Source of the DNA: UBA4660 sp034408895
GTDB lineage: Bacteria; Bacteroidota; Bacteroidia; Flavobacteriales_D; Sanyastnellaceae
Assembly (NCBI GenBank): GCA_034408895.1
Contig: JAWXCI010000054.1
Coordinates: 1-45,836 of the forward strand
Direction: 5' to 3'
DNA length: 45,836 nt
The notes beneath the pieces were generated by a model. It was not told the DNA's origin, ran no database searches, and worked only from the letters and a program-made list of their open reading frames with translations. Numbering within the stretch: the stretch's first letter is position 1; every line of letters begins with the position of its first letter. A program made the translations under genes and the position numbers. This document shows positions 40,847 to 45,836 of this stretch, one piece after another.

Positions 40847-42661
40847 TTAGTACACGTCTTTCGAGTAGCGTCCGTTCATTTCCATTTCATCCAGCAATTC
40901 TTTCGCTTCGGTTTCGGTGCGGTTGCCTTGGGTAATGATGATGTCGAGCAATGTGTTTTCAACATCAACACTCATCGGTTCTTTTGCCCCGCATAAATAA
41001 ATACAAGCTCCTGACTCAATCCATGACCACAACTCTGCTGCATTTTCTTTCATACGATGCTGCACATAGATTTTTTCCTGCTGGTCGCGCGACCAGGCAA
41101 GACTGATATTGGAGAGTACACCTGTCTCTTTCCAACTCTGCAATTCGGTTTGGTAGAGAAAATCAGACAGGAAATGTTGTTCACCGAAGAACAACCAATT
41201 GCGTCCGCCAGCACCCGTTGCATCTCGTTCTGCAAGGAACGAACGGAAAGGTGCAATGCCTGTTCCTGGCCCAATCATGATGACATCATCAACATGCGAA
41301 GGCAACTTGAAATTATTGTTGCGGTGAACGTAGAATTTGATGGGGGCTTCGCTATGAATGTGTGATAACCAATCAGAACACAAACCATACTTTACATCAT
41401 CGTTCACCAAAAATTTGTTCCGGCTAAGAGTTATGTGCATCTGACCAGAGTGCGCTGCGGGTGACGATGCGATGGAATATAATCGCGGAGTGATGGGTTC
41501 AAGAATAGCAATCACTTCATCAAACGAAACTATTCCCTTGAAAGGATAAATGCGAATCAAGTCAGCAAGATTCATCCGTGCAGATGGAATTTTTTGACCA
41601 ACCAGTTTTGCGTAGGACTGAATGATGCGCTCGGGCAAAAAACTGATACTGATTTTTTTGGTAAACAATTCTTCGGCTTCAAATTCTTCTCCCCGGAAGG
41701 AGATTTTTCTGTTGCGCGGAATGGCGGAAAACGACAATACTTTTTCCACTTCCCACAAATTGTTTTCTGGAACTACTCCTATGGCGTCACCCGGCAGATA
41801 TTCAATTTCTTCTTCGCATGCAATTTCGATGTGATATGTTTCTTTTGATGAACCCAAATCGTTCAGGTTTATGTGTGCGCTCACCACTCCCTCGAAATTC
41901 TTTTTGGTGTGCGAAGTCTTTTGAATTGGCTTTGCTTCATATCCGTTTTGCAAAACACTTCCACCATTTTGTGACAAGGTTGAACCAGGTTGAACTGATG
42001 CTGATTGTTTATCTACAAAAGACAATACTTGTTCAAACCAATTGTTTGCATCCGATGCAAAATCTACATCGCATTTCATCATTGGAATTGCGCGTTTTGC
42101 TCCTATTGAATCAAGCCGCACATCCACGTCTTCCCCGGCTTTGCAATACATAGGGTAGGAAGTATCGCCCAGCGCAAGTACACTGTAGTTTAGATTGGAA
42201 ACATCACCAACGCCATTAAAAATATAGTCGTAAAATTTCTTCGCGGCTTTTGGTGGTTCTCCTTCGCCCTGTGTGCTCATCACAACAAAAAAGTTTTCTT
42301 CTTTGGCAATGTCAGTGGGTTTGTATTGCTCAAGTGAAGTGAGTTTGACGGCAACACCTTTTTGTTTTGCTTTTGCAGCAAACTGCGTGGCGAGCTTTTT
42401 AGAATTATTGGTCTCTGTGCCGAAAGCAAGAGTCATCTTCTTCACAACAACGGCAGCAGGTTGGATGGTCGTTACGTTCGATACATGAATAGTTTCAGCA
42501 ACAGTTTCTGCAACAAGATGTTTTCCATTTTGTGGAATAGAAACTCCGTTAGTCTCCAGGCGCGAAACACCGGCAAGGTATCCGTTCATCCAGATGATTT
42601 CATCCTTGGACAAGTCCCGAACAAGTTCGTTCAGATTTTTCAGTTTAGGCTCTGATAGCAT
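40847..42661 (-). CDS. cysJ: Sulfite reductase (NADPH) flavoprotein alpha subunit
   Basis: CysJ passes electrons from NADPH through FAD and FMN to CysI. The 604-residue product has a flavodoxin domain (about 75-215; phosphate loop AFGTETNNSKKLA, STQGEGEPP, LGDTSYPMYC). An FAD/connecting domain follows (about 245-445; RLYSIASSP, FAD-binding). The NADP domain covers about 450-604 (MIGPGTGIAPFRSFL; YLCGAKEPMSVDVE; C-terminal RYSKDVY with the stacking Tyr). All domains are complete. An N-terminal extension of about 70 residues precedes the flavodoxin domain, as in other CysJ. The start ATG overlaps the cobA stop by 17 bases, so the two are translationally coupled. Confidence 0.95.
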   Translation of the reverse strand: MLSEPKLKNLNELVRDLSKDEIIWMNGYLAGVSRLETNGVSIPQNGKHLVAETVAETIHVSNVTTIQPAAVVVKKMTLAFGTETNNSKKLATQFAAKAKQKGVAVKLTSLEQYKPTDIAKEENFFVVMSTQGEGEPPKAAKKFYDYIFNGVGDVSNLNYSVLALGDTSYPMYCKAGEDVDVRLDSIGAKRAIPMMKCDVDFASDANNWFEQVLSFVDKQSASVQPGSTLSQNGGSVLQNGYEAKPIQKTSHTKKNFEGVVSAHINLNDLGSSKETYHIEIACEEEIEYLPGDAIGVVPENNLWEVEKVLSFSAIPRNRKISFRGEEFEAEELFTKKISISFLPERIIQSYAKLVGQKIPSARMNLADLIRIYPFKGIVSFDEVIAILEPITPRLYSIASSPAAHSGQMHITLSRNKFLVNDDVKYGLCSDWLSHIHSEAPIKFYVHRNNNFKLPSHVDDVIMIGPGTGIAPFRSFLAERDATGAGGRNWLFFGEQHFLSDFLYQTELQSWKETGVLSNISLAWSRDQQEKIYVQHRMKENAAELWSWIESGACIYLCGAKEPMSVDVENTLLDIIITQGNRTETEAKELLDEMEMNGRYSKDVY

Positions 42662-43478
42662 GGTCTTTAATTTTTAGGTTATCGGTTGAATTGATGAAGT
42701 AAGTCGAAAATTCGTTTTCAGTTTGGAACCAGTTGAACTCATGATGAAGCGAAACCACGTTCCCGATTATCATGAGAGCAGGAGAGATGAATTCGTTATT
42801 TGTGCGCTGTGTTGCATCTGAAATCCTGAAGGTGGTGATACGCTGGTGAGGTGTTGTGGCCTGTTCAATCACCGCTACTTCGATTTCGGGATTTATGTTG
42901 TTGGACAAAAGTTTTTCAATCACACCGCGCACCTTTTCTCCGCTCATGTAGAATACTAAAGTGTCACTTGTATGTGCCAGCTCCTTCCACGTTTCATTGG
43001 TGATGATGGATTCATCATACCATGTAAGGAAACGCACAGCAGTCGCGTGATTGCGCGCAGTGAGCGGAATGCCGGCATAAGCCGCAGCACCCAGGGCCGC
43101 AGAAACTCCCGGAATTATCTCATAAGGAATTTTGTTATGTGTGAGCGTTTGCAACTCATCAAGGATGTTTGAAAAAATACTCACATCACCACCCTTCAAC
43201 CTCACCACATTTTTTCCTTTCCGCCATTCTTCCACAAGCATCGCGTTAATGGAAATCTGTGAGGTGCTGTTCACCCTTCGTGATTCTTTTCCAGCATAAA
43301 TAATTTCTGTTTTTGCAGAAACAAAACGGGAGAAAATTTCAGGACTCACCAAACGGTCTGTGATAATCACGTCCGCATTTTCCAACGCGCGAAAGGTTTT
43401 CAACGTAATTAATTCCGGGTCGCCCGGTCCTGCGCCAGCGATAATGACTTTGTTATTTCTTTCGTTCTTCATATTCAT
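42645..43478 (-). CDS. cobA: Uroporphyrinogen-III C-methyltransferase
   Basis: This enzyme doubly methylates uroporphyrinogen III to precorrin-2, the first committed step to sirohaem. The 277-residue product is a single SUMT domain (the CysG C-terminal module alone). AGAGPGDPELITLKTFRAL is the family start. VVRLKGGDVSIFSN matches the RLKGGDPFIFGR signature. YEIIPGVSAALGAAAYAGIP and PLTARNHATAVRFLT are the SAM-binding and substrate loops. A 30-residue C-terminal tail is unassigned. In this operon it supplies precorrin-2 to the SirC domain encoded downstream, so sirohaem synthesis is split between two genes instead of one cysG. Start ATG 43478. Confidence 0.94.
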   Translation of the reverse strand: MNMKNERNNKVIIAGAGPGDPELITLKTFRALENADVIITDRLVSPEIFSRFVSAKTEIIYAGKESRRVNSTSQISINAMLVEEWRKGKNVVRLKGGDVSIFSNILDELQTLTHNKIPYEIIPGVSAALGAAAYAGIPLTARNHATAVRFLTWYDESIITNETWKELAHTSDTLVFYMSGEKVRGVIEKLLSNNINPEIEVAVIEQATTPHQRITTFRISDATQRTNNEFISPALMIIGNVVSLHHEFNWFQTENEFSTYFINSTDNLKIKDHAIRA

Positions 43479-43505
43479 TCATTTCTTTTAGTTGAGCGTG
43501 GAAGG

Positions 43506-43529
43506 GTTGTGAGTTGGCGAACTCTCAAC
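43506..43529 (-). other. Hairpin overlapping the cysN stop codon
   Basis: GTTG-T-GAGTT / AACTC-T-CAAC (43506-43515 and 43520-43529) forms a 9-bp stem with one T-T mismatch around GGCG. It overlaps the cysN stop at 43525-43527 and precedes cobA by about 30 bases. It may mark a processing or attenuation point. There is no T-run. Confidence 0.4.
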
Positions 43530-44769
43530 CTTCTATCATGCACGCTCCTACCGTCACATTGCTTGTCTCATCAATCAGTATCACACCGCCATTTGCACGG
43601 AGTTTTTTATAGTCATCGAACACCAGCGGAGTTTGTGTTTTGATTTTTGCACGCACTATTTCGTTGAGTTGAACCTGTTCGGGGTTGAATGCCTTCTCAA
43701 GTGAGTTCACGTCAAGTTTGTATTCCACTTCGCGCACTACGCTGCGCACTACTTTGCTATTGTGTTGCAGCAGGTATTTGTTTCCCGCAATGAGTGGCTT
43801 GGTATCCATCCAGCAGAGTAGCACATCAAATTCATTATCCACTAAGGGAGGATTGCCTGCCCCAACAATTACATCACCACGCGAGATGTCAATGTCTTCA
43901 TTCAATTCAATGGTCACACTTTGCGGAGCGAATGCTTCTTCCACTTGTTGTTCACCGAGGAAGATGGATTTGATGGTTGCGGAAATTCCTTGCGGCAACA
44001 CGTTCACTTTATCTCCTTTGCTATAAACTCCGCTCACAATTTCTCCTGCATAGCCACGGTAGTCGTGCAGTTCTTCAGTTTGCGGGCGAATGACATATTG
44101 AACTGCGAAGCGTGGAATTTCAAGATTGATATCCGATTCCACGTCAATTTCTTCAAGGTAAGAAAGAAGCGTTGGGCCTTCATACCAAGAAATGTTTGTG
44201 GATTGGTCAACCACGTTGTCTCCTTTCAAAGCAGAGATAGGAATGAATTTGACATCCGGCAGTCCGAGCGACTCTGCAAGTTTTGAGTATTCAATCAAAA
44301 TGTTGCTGTACACGTCCTGAGAAAATTCAACGAGATCCATTTTGTTTACCGCAACCACCACATGCGGAATGCGCAACAACGATGCGATGATGCTGTGCCT
44401 TCGTGTTTGTTCAATGACTCCAAGTCGTGCATCAATTAAAATCACGATGAGGTTGGCCGTACTTGCACCTGTAACCATGTTGCGCGTGTATTGAACGTGA
44501 CCGGGAGCATCGGCTATGATGAATTTTCTTTTTGGAGTCGAGAAGTATTTGTAGGCGATGTCTATCGTGATTCCCTGCTCACGTTCCGCACGCAATCCAT
44601 CAGTGAGAAGTGCAAGATCAATGTCGGCATGTTCTACATTCTTGCTTTGCCCGGCAAGCGTTTCCATCTGGTCCACAAGAATGCTCTTGCTGTCGTAAAG
44701 CAATCTTCCGATGAGGGTGCTCTTGCCATCATCTACACTTCCTGCGGTTATAAATCTGAGTATGTCCAT
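43525..44769 (-). CDS. cysN: Sulfate adenylyltransferase subunit 1 (GTPase)
   Basis: CysN is the GTPase that drives APS synthesis by CysD. The 414-residue product starts MDILRFITAGSVDDGKSTLI, the usual N-terminus, with the P-loop GSVDDGKST. DAPGHVQYTRNMVTGAS is the DxxG switch II, and VVAVNKMDLVEF is the NKxD base-specificity motif; two translation-factor-type beta-barrels follow. There is no fused APS kinase (CysC) domain. In-frame starts also exist at 44847 and 44973, but the first adds a lysine-rich run encoded by spacer-like sequence and the second reads through cysD. The start follows the cysD stop by 64 bases. Confidence 0.94.
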   Translation of the reverse strand: MDILRFITAGSVDDGKSTLIGRLLYDSKSILVDQMETLAGQSKNVEHADIDLALLTDGLRAEREQGITIDIAYKYFSTPKRKFIIADAPGHVQYTRNMVTGASTANLIVILIDARLGVIEQTRRHSIIASLLRIPHVVVAVNKMDLVEFSQDVYSNILIEYSKLAESLGLPDVKFIPISALKGDNVVDQSTNISWYEGPTLLSYLEEIDVESDINLEIPRFAVQYVIRPQTEELHDYRGYAGEIVSGVYSKGDKVNVLPQGISATIKSIFLGEQQVEEAFAPQSVTIELNEDIDISRGDVIVGAGNPPLVDNEFDVLLCWMDTKPLIAGNKYLLQHNSKVVRSVVREVEYKLDVNSLEKAFNPEQVQLNEIVRAKIKTQTPLVFDDYKKLRANGGVILIDETSNVTVGACMIEG

Positions 44770-44833
44770 TCTTTTTAGCTTTTTGCTTTTCGGTTCTTTT
44801 CTTTTGACTTCGTCACTTTTGAATTTTGGCTTC

Positions 44834-45742
44834 TTAGAAATATCCATTCTTCTTCCTGTCTTCCATTGCGGCTTCTGAAATGCGATCGTCAATTCGTGTT
44901 TCACCGCGCTCGCTGATTCTTGTCGCAGTGATTTCGCGAATAACATCTTCAAGGGTTGACGCTGTGGATTCAACTGCTGCGGTGCATGTCATATCTCCCA
45001 CGGTGCGGTAGCGAACTTGTCTTTTGGAAATGTTGTCACCTTCTTCTATCCGAATGAAATCAGAAACGGCAAGCAACTGTCCTTGGTGTTCCAGCACTTC
45101 GCGTTCATGTGCGAAGTAGATACTTGGCAGTTCAATTTTTTCTGATTGGATGTAATGCCACACATCCAGTTCCGTCCAATTACTGATGGGAAACACACGC
45201 ACGTTTTCTCCTTTGCTGATTTTTCCGTTGTAGATATTCCAGAGTTCTGGTCGCTGGCGTTTAGGATCCCATGTCCCGAATTCATCACGCACAGAAAAGA
45301 TGCGCTCTTTTGCTCTCGCTTTTTCCTCATCGCGTCTCGCACCACCAATGCAGGCATCAAATTCAAATTCTGCAATGGTGTCGAGAAGTGTGTAGCTCTG
45401 CAATGCATTTCGCGATGCAAATTTTCCTTTTGGCTCTGTCAGTTTCTTTTCGCGGATGGTGTCTCCCACATTACGCACAATGAGTTTCGCCCCGATTTTT
45501 TCTGCAAGCTCATCCCGATAAGAAAGTGCCTCTGGAAAGTTGTGGCCGGTATCTATGTGTACAAGAGGAAACGGAATTTTTCCAGGAGCAAATGCTTTCC
45601 TTGCAAGATGTACAAGCGTGATGGAATCTTTTCCTCCGCTGAAAAGCAACGCAGGCCGTTCGAATTGTCCTGCCACCTCGCGCATGATGTGAATGCCCTC
45701 TGCTTCGAGTTGTTGTAAGTGATTGAGTTGGTATTTACTCAT
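44834..45742 (-). CDS. cysD: Sulfate adenylyltransferase subunit 2
   Basis: CysD adenylylates sulfate with ATP to give APS, the entry to assimilatory sulfate reduction. The 302-residue product is a PP-loop ATP pyrophosphatase. PALLFSGGKDSITLVHLARK carries the SGGKDS P-loop motif. FPLVHIDTGHNFPEAL, DACIGGARRDEEKARAKERI and FPISNWTELDVWHYIQ are standard CysD blocks. The C-terminal RTVGDMTCTAAVES is also typical. ATG 45742 gives the MSKYQLNHL start; the frame extends 21 codons upstream through a low-complexity spacer and is not used. First gene of the sulfur operon in view. CysH is absent from the window and may lie upstream. Confidence 0.95.
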   Translation of the reverse strand: MSKYQLNHLQQLEAEGIHIMREVAGQFERPALLFSGGKDSITLVHLARKAFAPGKIPFPLVHIDTGHNFPEALSYRDELAEKIGAKLIVRNVGDTIREKKLTEPKGKFASRNALQSYTLLDTIAEFEFDACIGGARRDEEKARAKERIFSVRDEFGTWDPKRQRPELWNIYNGKISKGENVRVFPISNWTELDVWHYIQSEKIELPSIYFAHEREVLEHQGQLLAVSDFIRIEEGDNISKRQVRYRTVGDMTCTAAVESTASTLEDVIREITATRISERGETRIDDRISEAAMEDRKKNGYF

Positions 45743-45836
45743 TTGTTGAGTTGGTGAGTTAGAGAATTGTTGAATTGGTGAGTTGTTGATTCGCTGATTT
45801 ATCAATTTTTTTTGCCTTTTGCCTTTTGCCTTTTGC
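45743..45836. repeat. Low-complexity spacer upstream of cysD with a 7-bp tandem repeat
   Basis: GCCTTTT repeats three times from 45814 to the window end. Before it, on the minus strand, come AACTCACCAA, TTCAACAATT, TAACTCACCA and ACTCAACAA words. The same vocabulary recurs in the cysJ-cysI and cysN-cobA spacers. The window ends here, so the full length is unknown. Confidence 0.6.

Noticed and set aside
45146..45718. 190-codon plus-strand open frame
   Set aside because: Antisense to cysD, whose SGGKDS motif and flanking blocks are unambiguous.

Overview
The window is a piece of a Bacteroidota chromosome. Supporting signs are two type IX secretion (T9SS) C-terminal sorting domains, several Bacteroidota-typical families (DUF4292, DUF2490, DUF4252, a carboxypeptidase-like domain with a TonB plug), the cluster nucleotidyltransferase / TPR lipoprotein / DUF4292 / EnvC-like protein, and -7 promoter boxes of the type TAnnTTTG or TAnnTTCG. 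I cannot place it below phylum with confidence; Flavobacteriales or Chitinophagales would fit. No rRNA, tRNA, CRISPR array, transposase, integrase or prophage gene was seen.

Layout. 1-177 is the 5' end of the 2-oxoglutarate dehydrogenase E1 gene, divergent from msrB (596-1147). 1277-4851 is a three-gene minus-strand surface-polysaccharide operon (acyltransferase, O-antigen-polymerase-like membrane protein, glycosyltransferase). 4946-7452 is a compact putative signalling locus: a secreted protein with a TonB plug but no barrel, an ECF sigma factor, and a one-TM protein with an anti-sigma-like N-terminus and C-terminal TPRs. 7453-8920 is an AT-rich accessory island with one orphan lipoprotein, hairpin-rich flanks and a 41-bp tandem repeat. 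8921-14076 is an envelope operon. A lone enoyl-CoA hydratase and an RND/MMPL transporter are divergent from each other. 17759-20823 is a large two-component sensor kinase broken by an in-frame stop and a frameshift. Then come a DinB-like protein, an unrecognised PAS-like protein, purB and an MsbA-like ABC exporter.

26743-33695 holds a DUF983 protein with a predicted near-leaderless promoter, a DUF4252 protein fused to a T9SS signal, a degenerate 42-bp tandem array with hairpin cores, a metal-chelate ABC importer, and a secreted protein joining a c-type haem motif to a copper monooxygenase fold and a T9SS signal, followed by an M23 peptidase. 33699-36773 holds DUF2461, rarA, a small membrane protein and trmD.

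36869-45742 is an assimilatory sulfate reduction operon on the minus strand, in transcription order cysD, cysN, cobA, cysJ, cysI, a DUF2490 protein, and a fusion of precorrin-2 dehydrogenase (SirC) to a TSUP/TauE membrane transporter. CysD and CysN activate sulfate, CysJ and CysI reduce sulfite, and CobA plus the SirC domain make the sirohaem CysI needs. The PAPS/APS reductase (cysH) is not in the window and may lie just upstream of cysD.

The most novel-looking items are the plug/ECF/TPR locus, the two 41-42-bp arrays sharing a TTCC...GGAA core, the SirC-TSUP fusion, the haem-copper T9SS protein and the orphan lipoprotein between hairpins. Several tightly coupled genes appear to begin with TTG.
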